A stretch of 56,547 bases of DNA from an uncultured Fibrobacter sp. (GCA_946408125.1 CAMJQW010000012.1:1-56547); one strand, 5' to 3'; positions 15,595 through 25,254 are shown, counted from the first letter of the stretch. Notes: generated by a model from the letters alone, not told the origin. Program-made: numbers and translations.

Positions 15595-17199
15595 CTAGTC
15601 GGCTTTTGCAGCCGATGTGAGCGCGAATTTGCCGGAGGCGGTTTCGCATTCGGCACGCAGGTAGGCGTAGTTGTCTATCGGTACGACAATGTCTGTGCTG
15701 GCGGGTGCTGCGACGAGGCTTTCCATGCGGACACTCTCTTCGCGGGCGAGCTTGCCGTTCGTCATCCTCTTGCGTCCGTATATGCGTATGTAGCGGAACG
15801 CTCCTCCGATGTCGTCTGTGCTTCGGGCATGAAAGAGGATGCTCTTGACCCCATGGGCATCGGAGCGTTCCCACCAGAGTGCGGGTCCGTCGGTCACGTA
15901 GCAGTTGTCTCCCGCGAATGCCGCGTTCAGGCCCTCGAGCGAAAGCGGTTCTCCCGTTTCCTGATTCTCGTCCAATTTCACCACGGTGCGGACGCGGCCG
16001 AATACATGGTCGCGCGAGTGCCCGAGAGAAATGAGGGGCAGGTGCACGAAGGTCGTGTCGTTCAGGTCGCCGTGGGCGTCGTTTCCGCCGATGGGGAGCA
16101 GGTAGTTCTCCTTGCCGAGTTCCTTGATCCACCATTCGCGTCCGAGCATGAATCCTTCGTCACGCGAGCCGTTCCAGAATTGGATGCCGCGTATTTTGTG
16201 GTCTGCGTCCAGGTTCAGGTCCTGATGGCTCCAGTAGCCGCGCCTGAAAATGAATTTTTCCAGAAGTCCCATAGGTTGCATCGGGTGCGCGGCGAAGCAA
16301 TGCGCCTTGGTCATCTGCAACAGCTTGGGTATCCGGAAGGTAGGCCTGTTCTCTAGCCAGTTGCGACCGCAGTCCCCGAGTCCCGGCAGGTAGCATTCCG
16401 GGCCGAGTGCCGTCATGTGGACGTTCTCGCCCTTGGAATTGCCCGCGGAAATTTCTTCGCCAGCAATCAGTAGCGGAGAGTTGTCTTTCTCGTTCAGAAC
16501 GCGAACTTCTTCGCGAAGGGAGTCGAAACGCGGGATGGGCGATTCGGCTTCGCGGGTATAGTCCTCGGTAGTGTAGGCGAAGTCGTAGGCGTGGTCGGTA
16601 AAGCTTACGAAGTCGAGGCCGACCGCTTTTGCGGCCTGCTGCATAACTTCGGGTGTCGCTCCGTGCTCCACGTGGTCGGCCGAGTAATGCGTGTGGCAAT
16701 GCATTTCGCCGGATACGTATCCGGGAGCCATGGGCAGTTCAGAAGCGAGAACCCGGAATTGAAGAGGCGAAGGTCTTAGTCCCGGATAGTTCCAACGGCG
16801 GAATGTCCTTGCTTGGCCAGAAGCATTCCCGTTTTCGTTGATGCGCCGGGCGGTAATCTTGCAATGGACTTCGTAACGGCCGGGTTCGAGCGTCCCGATT
16901 TTTACGGGATAGAATCCGAACTGTTCCGTGGCCTTGATTTGCAGGTTGAATTTCTTGTTCGATGCATCTGCCGTGGCGGCATCGCGGGCTTTGATCTGGA
17001 TTTCAATCTCTTCGAGGAGTGTCGGGAATCGGTGCGCATCCCGTACGGCAATCCACAGCGTGGGTTCTGCTCCCGGTACGAACTGGAACGGGGCGTCCAC
17101 TAGGATTTCAGGCCACGGCCTGAACAGCAGGGACCAGGGAAGCCTGAACTTGAAATGGGTCTCGGCGTAATGCAATCTTTCGCCCGGAATGAAACTCAT
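15595..17199 (-). CDS. PHP-domain metallophosphoesterase (CehA/McbA-like)
   Basis: A 534-residue protein. The N-terminal about 175 residues form a beta-rich domain. The PHP catalytic domain follows with GEMHCHTHYSADH, SFTDHAYD, AGEEISAG, FAAHPM and GGNDAHG, which together supply the usual histidine/aspartate trinuclear metal site. A C-terminal beta-sandwich (about 430-534) follows. The layout fits the CehA/McbA family of secreted or cytosolic phosphoesterases. No signal peptide is visible. Its start codon overlaps the stop of the upstream outer-membrane gene by one base, so translation is coupled. Confidence 0.85.
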   Translation of the reverse strand: MSFIPGERLHYAETHFKFRLPWSLLFRPWPEILVDAPFQFVPGAEPTLWIAVRDAHRFPTLLEEIEIQIKARDAATADASNKKFNLQIKATEQFGFYPVKIGTLEPGRYEVHCKITARRINENGNASGQARTFRRWNYPGLRPSPLQFRVLASELPMAPGYVSGEMHCHTHYSADHVEHGATPEVMQQAAKAVGLDFVSFTDHAYDFAYTTEDYTREAESPIPRFDSLREEVRVLNEKDNSPLLIAGEEISAGNSKGENVHMTALGPECYLPGLGDCGRNWLENRPTFRIPKLLQMTKAHCFAAHPMQPMGLLEKFIFRRGYWSHQDLNLDADHKIRGIQFWNGSRDEGFMLGREWWIKELGKENYLLPIGGNDAHGDLNDTTFVHLPLISLGHSRDHVFGRVRTVVKLDENQETGEPLSLEGLNAAFAGDNCYVTDGPALWWERSDAHGVKSILFHARSTDDIGGAFRYIRIYGRKRMTNGKLAREESVRMESLVAAPASTDIVVPIDNYAYLRAECETASGKFALTSAAKAD

Positions 17200-18341
17200 T
17201 ATTCCTCCGGGGGTTTCTTGCTTGCGGGTTCCTTCTTTTCTGCGGGCTTGGCCTTTTCGGGCTCAGTGCTCTTCTGCTCGGCAGGTGCCTGCTGTGTTGC
17301 GGGTTCGGTCTGCCCTGCGGTCGTGGAATCTTGTGTGATAGCCGATGTATCCTGTACCGCGGCGTTCGTGTCGGCAGGCGCTTCCGCTTTTTCGACGCTC
17401 TTGGTTGTATCGGTGACGGTTGCATTCACACCTGCGGAACCGACATCTACGGAATCTTTCTTGTCCTTCTTCGTCGGCATCGGGGGCTTCTTGTTCGGTT
17501 CCTTCTTATCGTCCGAATCGGGAATGTCATCGTCGTCATCCTTTTCGATGGGCTTGGGCTTGTTCCATACGCCAAAACTTACGCGAATCTGCAGCTGCAG
17601 TCCGCCGATGTCCCACTTCGCTTTTTCGGTCGGGCCTCCGGGAACGATTTTCGAGAAGGATTCCTTGGACTCAACCTTGATGGTGCTGAAGCCGATGTCG
17701 CCGAAGATGTTCAGGCCTTTCCAGCTGGCGATCAGGTATCCGACGCTGAATCCGAATCCGGCGCCGAACGGTGAATTATCGGCTTCAATCTTGCCCCAAG
17801 AGGAATAGATTTCGGTTCCCGGGAGAGTCCAGTACCAGCGCAGCGCGATGCTGAAAAGCCCGCCGTCGGAAAGCGTCATCAGGTTTACGGGAATGGCGAG
17901 CCTGTATTCCAGGAACAGCGGAATGCCCTGGATGGTGTAGCTATAGTTGTGCGTCTTGTTCTTGCGGTCGGTAAGCACCACGGATTCGTTGTCATAGATG
18001 AAGCCGAGGCCTGCGCTTACGAAGTGGTCCTGCATCACTTGGAACTGAAGGCCGCCCATGATGGGGAAGCAGAAGTTCACTTTTTGGAAGTTCTGCTTTG
18101 CGACGTAGAGGGACTCCTCTTCGTTCTTCGCGGTTGCGCGGAATTCTTTGTAGATGGTATCGATGGCATCCTGGAAATAGTCGCGTTCCTCGAAACTCAG
18201 GAAGGAAATGGCCGGTTGCAGGAATATGGCTATGCGGGAATTGTCATGCTCGACGACATCATCGCTTGCGGCGAACGAGAATGACCCTGCCCAGAGGACA
18301 AGCCAAATCGCGCAGAACCATATCTTTTTCCGGAATCCCAT
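17199..18341 (-). CDS. Outer-membrane beta-barrel-like protein with Pro/Ala/Lys-rich tail
   Basis: A 380-residue protein with a signal peptide (IWFCAIWLVLWAGSFSFA). Residues about 30-260 show alternating strands and aromatic belts of a small porin-like barrel (FQVMQDHFVSAGLGFIYDNE; PLFLEYRLAIPVNLM; GLQLQIRVSFGVWNK). From about 262 the protein is low-complexity: an Asp run (EKDDDDDIPDSDDKKEP) then a Glu/Ala/Pro/Lys/Thr-rich tail to the end, probably a flexible linker to peptidoglycan. The function is unknown. It sits 9 bp after bamD, suggesting a role in envelope assembly. Confidence 0.75.
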   Translation of the reverse strand: MGFRKKIWFCAIWLVLWAGSFSFAASDDVVEHDNSRIAIFLQPAISFLSFEERDYFQDAIDTIYKEFRATAKNEEESLYVAKQNFQKVNFCFPIMGGLQFQVMQDHFVSAGLGFIYDNESVVLTDRKNKTHNYSYTIQGIPLFLEYRLAIPVNLMTLSDGGLFSIALRWYWTLPGTEIYSSWGKIEADNSPFGAGFGFSVGYLIASWKGLNIFGDIGFSTIKVESKESFSKIVPGGPTEKAKWDIGGLQLQIRVSFGVWNKPKPIEKDDDDDIPDSDDKKEPNKKPPMPTKKDKKDSVDVGSAGVNATVTDTTKSVEKAEAPADTNAAVQDTSAITQDSTTAGQTEPATQQAPAEQKSTEPEKAKPAEKKEPASKKPPEE

Positions 18342-18350
18342 CTACAGAAC

Positions 18351-19205
18351 CTAGTTGAGCATTTGCTTTTCTTCTTTCTGCTGGCGCTTGCTTTCGGAAT
18401 CCTTTTTCAAGCGTTTTTCAAACTTGGCTTCGGCCTTCGCAATTTTCTTTTCGGTCTTGGCGAGCAGTTTCTGGATATCCTTGTCGTCTTCGGGAAGCTC
18501 GATCTTCGCTTGTGAAAGGTAGTTTCGGGCCGACTCGAACTGGTCGAGGTCCGTGTAGGCCTGCGCAATCAGGAATAGCGCTTCGCGGCGGCGCTTGGAC
18601 TTCTGGTAGGTGTCCAGGAATTCCTTGAAGTAGATGACCGCGGCTTGCGGTTTGTCCATGCGCAGGTAGAGGCGCCCGGTCTGGAATTCCTTCTCGGCCA
18701 GACGTTCCACGAGCAGGTCGTAGTAGTAGTTCACGGAGTCACGTAACGGGGAATCCGGGTAGTTCGAAAGGTAACGTTCGAAGTCCCTCATGGCAATCGT
18801 CGTGTTTGCTTCGTCGCGGCTCACACGGAATTCCATGTTGAACGAGGAAATGGCCTTGCGGAATTCGGCCGTTTCAACGAACGGGGATCCCGGGAAGTTG
18901 ATGACGAAACTTCCGTATTCGCCGCGGGCTTCGATCCATTCTTCGAGGTTGAAGTAGCTTTCGGCGAGCAGGAATTGCGACTGTTCCATGTAGCCGGTAC
19001 CGGCGCAGAGCGAAAGGATGTCTTCCAGCTTGTCCTGGGCACGACCGTACTTGCCTTTCTTGTAGAGTTCCTCTGCCTTCTCATATTTGATTCGGCAGTA
19101 TTCGGTATGACTTTGTTTGCTGGACGCACCCGAAGAACAGCCTATTAAAAATGCGGCCGAAATAAAAAGGGAGAGCAATATGGGCAACTTTGCGGAACGA
19201 ATCAT
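18351..19205 (-). CDS. bamD: BamD-like outer-membrane assembly lipoprotein
   Basis: A 284-residue lipoprotein with lipobox FLIGCSS (C23). At least five TPR-like units follow: YEKAEELYKKGKYGRAQDKL, QFLLAESYFNLEEWIEARGEY, FERYLSNYPDSPLRDSVNYY, KPQAAVIYFKEFLDTYQKSK and ALFLIAQAYTDLDQFESA. This matches BamD, the essential Bam-complex scaffold that helps BamA fold outer-membrane proteins. A charged Lys/Glu C-terminal coiled tail (about 240-284) is longer than in E. coli. It is first in a four-gene minus-strand operon and divergent from lptFG. Confidence 0.87.
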   Translation of the reverse strand: MIRSAKLPILLSLFISAAFLIGCSSGASSKQSHTEYCRIKYEKAEELYKKGKYGRAQDKLEDILSLCAGTGYMEQSQFLLAESYFNLEEWIEARGEYGSFVINFPGSPFVETAEFRKAISSFNMEFRVSRDEANTTIAMRDFERYLSNYPDSPLRDSVNYYYDLLVERLAEKEFQTGRLYLRMDKPQAAVIYFKEFLDTYQKSKRRREALFLIAQAYTDLDQFESARNYLSQAKIELPEDDKDIQKLLAKTEKKIAKAEAKFEKRLKKDSESKRQQKEEKQMLN

Positions 19206-19270
19206 TTTTTTTTCTTTGGTTAATTCTAACTTTCACGCATCAAAGTAGAAAAAAACGGTCGTAATAAACA

Positions 19271-20671
19271 ATGATTCTAGTCCGCTATGTGTTGAAAGAG
19301 CTGATTGCGCCATTCATGGCCGCTCTTTTCGGCATTACGTTCTTGTTCGTAGTGGATTTCCTGGTGAAGATTTTGGACAATGTGCTGTCCAAGGGCTTGC
19401 CTGCTTCGACCGTTCTTGAGATATTCGTGTTGAACCTCGCATGGATGCTCTCGCTGTCGATTCCGATGGCGGTGCTGGTGGCGTGCCTCATGGCGTTTGG
19501 CCGTATGTCCGGCGATCACGAGATTACGGCCGTGAAAGCGGCGGGCGTTTCTCCGTTCAGCTTGATGCGGCCTGTCCTGCTGGTTGCGACGCTCCTTTCC
19601 GTATTGATGATCCTTTTCAACAACTGGGTGTTGCCCGAAGCGAACCACCGCTCCGTCGAACTGATGAACGCGGTCTCCCGCAAGAAGCCCCATGTGTTTA
19701 TCGATGCGGGACGCCTCATTACGCAGTTTCCCGACGTGCAACTCTGGGTGAGCCGAATCGATCCGGTCTCGGGAACGCTGTACGGAATCCAGATTTACGA
19801 GATGGAACGGAAGGGGGCGCCGAGAATCGTGTATGCGGATAGCGCCTCGATGGACTATGTCGACAACGGGGCGACCTTGATGCTCAGGCTCCGTAGCGGA
19901 GAAACGCACATCGTGGATCCGGATGATCCCGGCAACTACTTCCGTATCAGGTTCTTTGCGCAGGACCTCGCCATGAAAAACGTGGACGACCGCCTGGAAC
20001 GCCGCAGCCGCAGCTACCGCAGCGACCGCGAAATGCCCGTGGAGATGATGATGGAGGTCGTGGAGACTGCTCGTGCCCGTCACGATACGCTTCTTGAGGC
20101 TTCGAAAGAGAACCGATTGAGTACGCTGTCCGCCTTGAACGAACTGCTGGCGGGCGATTCAATTGTTCCCGATTCAGCCAAGTTCGATAAGGAGCTTGAC
20201 TCGACGCAGATTATAAGGGCGTTAAAGAAGGTCCGTGTTCAGGAGATTACCGTGCTCCGTACTACGGAACGTCTCTACGGAAGGATCGAGAACGAGGAAA
20301 AGCGCCAGGCGCAGTACCTCGTCGAGATTCACAAGAAGTTCAGTACCTCGTTTGCGTGTTTTGTGTTCGTGTTGATTGGCGCCCCTCTCGGCATCATGGC
20401 CCGCAAGGGCGGTATCGGTACGGGCATCATCTACAGCCTTGCGTTCTTTGTGATTTACTGGATTTGCCTTATCGGCGGCGAGAATCTTGCGGACCGTCTC
20501 ATTATCTCGCCGGAACTCGCTATGTGGGCCTCGAACATCATCATCGGCATCTTCGGCATTTTCATTACCATTGCCATGATTCGTGACCGCTTTAGCGGTG
20601 ATTCCAAGTTGTTCAGGGCAATACGCTCTGTCGGAAGGTTCTTCAAGAAGATTACGGGGAGGTTCGGATGA
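19271..20671 (+). CDS. lptF: LPS export permease LptF (YjgP/YjgQ family)
   Basis: A 466-residue inner-membrane permease with three N-terminal helices, a periplasmic beta-jellyroll-like domain (about 125-245) and three C-terminal helices (FACFVFVLIGAPLGIMARKGG onward). LptF and LptG pair with LptB to extract lipopolysaccharide towards LptC/LptA. It is about 100 residues longer than E. coli LptF because of a charged helical insertion (about 250-350: EMMMEVVETARARH...; RALKKVRVQEI). Its stop overlaps the lptG start by ATGA. Which of the two is F or G is assigned by order only. Confidence 0.88.
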   Translation: MILVRYVLKELIAPFMAALFGITFLFVVDFLVKILDNVLSKGLPASTVLEIFVLNLAWMLSLSIPMAVLVACLMAFGRMSGDHEITAVKAAGVSPFSLMRPVLLVATLLSVLMILFNNWVLPEANHRSVELMNAVSRKKPHVFIDAGRLITQFPDVQLWVSRIDPVSGTLYGIQIYEMERKGAPRIVYADSASMDYVDNGATLMLRLRSGETHIVDPDDPGNYFRIRFFAQDLAMKNVDDRLERRSRSYRSDREMPVEMMMEVVETARARHDTLLEASKENRLSTLSALNELLAGDSIVPDSAKFDKELDSTQIIRALKKVRVQEITVLRTTERLYGRIENEEKRQAQYLVEIHKKFSTSFACFVFVLIGAPLGIMARKGGIGTGIIYSLAFFVIYWICLIGGENLADRLIISPELAMWASNIIIGIFGIFITIAMIRDRFSGDSKLFRAIRSVGRFFKKITGRFG

Positions 20672-21762
20672 AATTCTCCCGCTACTTGATATGGAACTTT
20701 GTGAAGATGTTCCTGATTGTTGTTCTCGGGGCGATCCTCGTGTTCGTCGTCATCGACTTCGTGGGAAACATCAAGACGTGGCTTGCGCGGGACATGAAGG
20801 ATGTGGGCGAGTACTATTTCTGCTACCTGCCGTACATGCTCTACCTCATTACTCCGGTGGCCATGTTTATCGCCGTGCTCGCTTCCGTGGGCAATATGGC
20901 TCGCCATCTGGAAATGTCCGCCATGCAGAGTTCCGGCCAGAGCCCGCTCAAGACGCTGTTCCCGATATTCCTGCTGGGCATTCTCGTATCCTTCGGTTCT
21001 TATGAGATGAGCGAGCACTGGCTCCCGAATGCGAACCACAAGAGGCTCGAGGTGATGGAAACGAATGCGCAGAAGCGCAAGAACCCGAGAATCAAGGAAA
21101 AGCAGAATTTCACTTTCATCGATAGCGAAAAGGCGAGCTGGTTCTTCAAGCATTATTCGGGCAAGAACAAGTTCGGCCGCGATGTCGTGCTGCTCCTGCG
21201 AGAACAGGGGAGGCTTCGCGAACGCTACGATGCCAAGGTGGTGCGCTGGATGGATGAAGAAGACAGCACCGGTTATTGGATGTTCGAGAGGGGCTACCGC
21301 CGCACGTTCCAGAAGGACGGAACCGTGGACGTGGTCCCGTTTGTCAAGGAAAAGATGTCTGGTCGCGTGAATACGCGCCCCGGAGACCTCATCAACGACC
21401 GTCAGGTACCCGACGAGATGGATTCCAAGATGGTGCGCGAGCGCATCGAGGTCCTGAAGCGTTCGGGCGAAGATACGAGTGCCATGGAAACAGCCCTGCA
21501 TTTCAAGCTTTCCGCGCACTGGATGAATTTTATCGTGCTCTTGATCGGAGCCGCCCTTTGCCATCGTTTTTCGCGTTCTGGGGGCCTTTCCCAGAAATTC
21601 GGTGTTGGACTTTTGCTCGTTTTTAGTTATTATATCCTAGAGAGGATCGGTCTCAAGATGGGTGAAAACGGTGCGTTAACGCCGTTTTGGGCCGCCTGGA
21701 TTAGCCATGTCCTGTATGCAGGCGTCGCCAGTGTAATGCTTTACCGGTCCTTTAGATTGTAG
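20668..21762 (+). CDS. lptG: LPS export permease LptG (YjgP/YjgQ family)
   Basis: A 364-residue permease of normal family length. Six membrane helices in 3+3 arrangement bracket a periplasmic domain (about 125-265: FTFIDSEKASWFFKHYSG; DAKVVRWMDEEDSTGYWMF). The final helices (NFIVLLIGAALCHRFSRSGG; FGVGLLLVFSYYILER) are typical. Translation is coupled to lptF by a 4-bp overlap. It forms the transmembrane core of the Lpt transporter with LptF. Confidence 0.9.
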   Translation: MKFSRYLIWNFVKMFLIVVLGAILVFVVIDFVGNIKTWLARDMKDVGEYYFCYLPYMLYLITPVAMFIAVLASVGNMARHLEMSAMQSSGQSPLKTLFPIFLLGILVSFGSYEMSEHWLPNANHKRLEVMETNAQKRKNPRIKEKQNFTFIDSEKASWFFKHYSGKNKFGRDVVLLLREQGRLRERYDAKVVRWMDEEDSTGYWMFERGYRRTFQKDGTVDVVPFVKEKMSGRVNTRPGDLINDRQVPDEMDSKMVRERIEVLKRSGEDTSAMETALHFKLSAHWMNFIVLLIGAALCHRFSRSGGLSQKFGVGLLLVFSYYILERIGLKMGENGALTPFWAAWISHVLYAGVASVMLYRSFRL

Positions 21763-21772
21763 AAGGGAGAAA

Positions 21773-23620
21773 ATGCTGGTTTCGAATATTCTGTTCATTG
21801 TCGCAGGCCTGTTGCTCGGCCTTGCATTCCAGGGCGGAATGCTTCTGTTCTTCATTCCTGTTGCGGGTGTTGCCGCCGCCCTCGGTTATATGAACCTGCC
21901 CCGTGTTCCGGGCGGAAAGACTGCTTCCATTCCGGTGATTACCCGCGTTGCGCAGGCGACCGGCATTTCTCCGGCAATCACTCCCGATATTCGTAACGCC
22001 GTCAAGGATAGCACCGAGGAATACAACGAACCGAATTCGACCTTGCGCGTGAACCAGTTCTGGGCACGTACCAATGCCGATGTGAACAAGGCGACCAACG
22101 ATGTCCTGCAGGGGCTCAAGCGCATTATTCCCAATGCGTATTCGGTTATCGTGTTCTCCCCGCTTACCAATTTCAAGGAATGGTCCGTCCGTGAATACTG
22201 CAGCGACCCGAATGCCCAGGTCGCGACGGACGTGCGCATTACCGAGAATTCGGGCCTTATCAGCCAGCTCTTCCGCCCCGAGGTGAACCGCCTGCTGGAA
22301 GGCGATTTGATGGGCGGCAAGTCCCTGCTCTATTACATCGACAATCCGATGATCAAGTCCCTCGTGGCAGTACCCATGCTGGACCGCGAAAAGAACCGCA
22401 TCGGCGCGATTGTCGTGGATTCCCTTTACCCGAATGCATTCTCGCAGTCTACGGCACAGGCGCTGACCTATATCTCGAGCGCCCTGTACATGCTTTCGTT
22501 CAAGTGTGTCGCGTCGACCAAGAACTATATCGCCCAGCAGCAGTTCAGCGTGCTCTACGGTTACCAGCACAAGTTCTTCCAGACGATGTCCGTCAAGGAC
22601 ATCTACCGCCAGATCTTCCAGTATGTCAAGGAGAATATTCCGTTCGATCGTATGATGCTCCTTGCGCTCGACAGGCAGAATCCCGAGGACAGCCACAAGG
22701 AACGCGAAGGCCATGTGGTCTGCTGGGACGGCATCGATGCCGAGCAGTTCGCGAACAAGAAGTTTACGCTTTCGGACAAGGGCCTTGCCGTGCTTGCGCT
22801 CTTCAGGAACCGCCCCGTGGCCCGCAACTTCAGTTCTGGTATGGGCGGCCAGTACGTGCCGCGCATCGACGACCGCGAAAAACGCAATATGGATTTCCGC
22901 CAGCTGTTCGTGATGCCGGTGTCTTCGGACAAGAATGCGGCGATTGCGGAACTCGCCATCTGTCTCGAGAGCCGTTCTTCGAACCGCTATTCCGAACACG
23001 AAATGGAATTGCTCAAGGCGTTTGCGGGTGTCGCAGGCTTTGCCTACGTGAGGGCTTGCCAGTTCGAGCAGGGCAAGGATCTCGCTTCTCGCGATGGCCT
23101 TACCGGGCTCATCAACCACCGCACCCTTCACGAAAGCCTCCGCTCTGAAAAGATTCGTGCCAACAGGCAGCAGTACAATATCGGCGTCCTCATGATGGAC
23201 ATCGACCACTTCAAGAGCGTGAACGATACTTACGGCCATCCCATCGGGGACGTGGTCATCAAGGGTATCGCGGGAGCCATCAGCGGTGAAATCCGCAAGG
23301 AAATCGATATCGTTGCCCGTTACGGTGGCGAGGAATTCGTGGTGGGTCTCATCGATACGACTCCCGAGGGAATGATCGAAACCGCCGAACGCATCCGCCA
23401 TGCCGTGATGCAGCTCGAATTCGATGTGCACCAGGCGGAACCGCTTCGCGTGACCGTGAGCATTGGCGCCTTCCTGGTGAAGCCGGACTTCCACGATATG
23501 AAGAAGGCCGTGAACAATGCCGACCAGGCGCTCTACAAGGCGAAGGAGAGCGGACGCAACCAGGTGATTCAGTACACGGATCTGACTGCCGAACATGTCG
23601 CGGTCGAAAAGGAAGACTAG
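21773..23620 (+). CDS. Membrane-anchored GAF-GGDEF diguanylate cyclase
   Basis: A 615-residue protein. Two N-terminal hydrophobic segments (about 2-20 and 23-40), two GAF-like sensory regions (about 85-245 and 265-435) and a GGDEF domain (about 440-600). The active site is GGEEF (518-522), with DGLTGLINHR at the domain start and MDIDHFKSVNDTYGH for metal/GTP binding, so catalysis should be intact: 2 GTP to cyclic di-GMP. The inhibitory I-site position reads KEID rather than RxxD, so product inhibition is probably weak or lost. It lies 10 bp after lptG and 3 bp before the symporter gene. Confidence 0.9.
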   Translation: MLVSNILFIVAGLLLGLAFQGGMLLFFIPVAGVAAALGYMNLPRVPGGKTASIPVITRVAQATGISPAITPDIRNAVKDSTEEYNEPNSTLRVNQFWARTNADVNKATNDVLQGLKRIIPNAYSVIVFSPLTNFKEWSVREYCSDPNAQVATDVRITENSGLISQLFRPEVNRLLEGDLMGGKSLLYYIDNPMIKSLVAVPMLDREKNRIGAIVVDSLYPNAFSQSTAQALTYISSALYMLSFKCVASTKNYIAQQQFSVLYGYQHKFFQTMSVKDIYRQIFQYVKENIPFDRMMLLALDRQNPEDSHKEREGHVVCWDGIDAEQFANKKFTLSDKGLAVLALFRNRPVARNFSSGMGGQYVPRIDDREKRNMDFRQLFVMPVSSDKNAAIAELAICLESRSSNRYSEHEMELLKAFAGVAGFAYVRACQFEQGKDLASRDGLTGLINHRTLHESLRSEKIRANRQQYNIGVLMMDIDHFKSVNDTYGHPIGDVVIKGIAGAISGEIRKEIDIVARYGGEEFVVGLIDTTPEGMIETAERIRHAVMQLEFDVHQAEPLRVTVSIGAFLVKPDFHDMKKAVNNADQALYKAKESGRNQVIQYTDLTAEHVAVEKED

Positions 23621-23623
23621 CGG

Positions 23624-25099
23624 ATGTTTACGTTCGTCGATTGGATTGTACTTGCAGCATACCTGCTGTTTTCTCTGCTCATAGGCCTCTGGGTTTCGCG
23701 CGGCAACAAGAACCTCAAGGAATACATGTTCGGTGGCGGCTCCATGCCGTGGATTGCGGTGGGCATCAGCCTCATCGCGACTTCCGTGAGTGCGACTACC
23801 TTCCTCGGTGCGCCGGCGGATGTGTTTGGCGACGACATGACGTTCCTCATGTTCCAGATTGGCGCACTCCTGAGCATCGTCGTAGTTGGCTTCGTGTTTA
23901 TCCCGCGGCTTCGTAATGCGGGCATCAGCAGCGCCTACGAACTCTTCGAGGTCCGCTTCGGTTCCAAGGCGGTGCGTCGCCTTGCCGCAGTTTTCTACTG
24001 CCTTCATCTTTTGCTCCGTACGGGAATCCTGCTGTATGCGCCTTCGCTTGTGCTGGCCCAGATCCTGCATGTGGATTTGAGGGTCGCGATTATCGTGAGC
24101 GCCGCTGTCGCGATATTCTACACGTGGTTTGGCGGCATCAAGGCGGTCATCTGGACCGACGTGATGCAGTTCTGCGTTTTCTTTGGCGGTGGCGTGCTGG
24201 TGCTCCTCATTATCGCGAACACCGTAGGCGGCTTTGGCGAAATGGCGGCGATGGCGAGCGAAGCGGGGAAGACCCGCTGGTGGAATCCTTCGATGGATAT
24301 CTCGGATGCCCGTACGCTTGTTTCGGCGGGCTTCGCTTATGCCATTCTCGAAATTGCGATTCGCGGTTGTGACCAGCAGTTTGTACAGCGTTATCTGAGC
24401 GTCAAGGATGTGAAGGCTGCCAACCGCTCCAGCGTTCTCTCGATGGTCCTCGGTTGCGCCGTTTCGGTCCTGTTCTATTGGGTGGGCGCCGCGCTCTTCG
24501 TTTACTACAAGGTCTCGAAGGTGTCCGCGCTTCCGGATTCTCTCGGGCAGAACGACGTGTTCCCTTACTTTATTGTAAATTGCCTCCCGGTAGGTGTTAC
24601 CGGCCTGATCGTGGCCGCCATCTGTGCGGCCGCCATGAGCAGCCTTTCGGGCGCCATCAACTCGCTCAGCAATACGTCCGAACGCGATTTTCTCGGATGG
24701 GAAGAATCGAAGGGCATGGGCGGCCTCAAGCGTGCGAAAATCTGGACGGTCGTCTGGGGCGTTTTGGGCGTGTTCTTCGCGCTCTTTGCCGCCACGCAGC
24801 AGGGGAGCCTCCTCAAGAACGCGCTCTTCTTCACGGGGCTCTTTACGGGCCCGCTCCTTGGCATGTTCTTGCTCGCCTTCTTCGTGAAGGGCCTCAAGAG
24901 CTGGCAGGTGGTCGTGGCCGTCCTTTGTGGCATGGGAAGCCTAGTGCTTGTCCAGGGAATTCCCGCGTTCGGCGTACCCGCCGTCCTCGGCGGAATCTTT
25001 AGCTGGCCCTGGATGCCGTTCATCAGCATGACTACCACGATTCTCGTGGCGCTGGTAGCGAAGACCGCTGATTTTGTCAAGGGAATGGTCCGAAAATAG
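23624..25099 (+). CDS. Sodium:solute symporter (SSS family)
   Basis: A 491-residue transporter with about 13 helices in the LeuT-fold pattern of the SSS family. Markers are the N-terminal LLIGLWVSRGNKNLKEYMFG, SLIATSVSATTFLGAPADVF in helix 2, FYTWFGGIKAVIWTDVMQF, and QQFVQRYLSVKD followed by the sodium-site helix AAICAAAMSSLSGAINSLSN. It imports an organic solute with sodium; sialic acid, sugars, proline or pantothenate are all possible. The start lies 3 bp after the diguanylate cyclase stop, so they are co-transcribed. Confidence 0.9.
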   Translation: MFTFVDWIVLAAYLLFSLLIGLWVSRGNKNLKEYMFGGGSMPWIAVGISLIATSVSATTFLGAPADVFGDDMTFLMFQIGALLSIVVVGFVFIPRLRNAGISSAYELFEVRFGSKAVRRLAAVFYCLHLLLRTGILLYAPSLVLAQILHVDLRVAIIVSAAVAIFYTWFGGIKAVIWTDVMQFCVFFGGGVLVLLIIANTVGGFGEMAAMASEAGKTRWWNPSMDISDARTLVSAGFAYAILEIAIRGCDQQFVQRYLSVKDVKAANRSSVLSMVLGCAVSVLFYWVGAALFVYYKVSKVSALPDSLGQNDVFPYFIVNCLPVGVTGLIVAAICAAAMSSLSGAINSLSNTSERDFLGWEESKGMGGLKRAKIWTVVWGVLGVFFALFAATQQGSLLKNALFFTGLFTGPLLGMFLLAFFVKGLKSWQVVVAVLCGMGSLVLVQGIPAFGVPAVLGGIFSWPWMPFISMTTTILVALVAKTADFVKGMVRK

Positions 25100-25254
25100 T
25101 TCATTTTCCTGTGGATATCTCTATTTATTTGCGGAATATGGAGTTATTGAAGACCGGACCAGGCATGGTGGTCCGAATTGGGGGTATCCTTGTGACAATC
25201 TGTTGATAGATTGCCCAAATTATTACAAAAAAATTACCGGAATTTGTAAATTTT

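Noticed and set aside
14567..16135. A longer 522-codon frame for the rhomboid protein
   Set aside because: The extra N-terminus is antisense-like Arg/Pro-rich sequence lying over the PHP gene; MAPRFV at 15586 is the sensible start.
25155..25175. Hairpin GGACCA/TGGTCC after the symporter as a terminator
   Set aside because: No T-run follows it, so termination is not supported.
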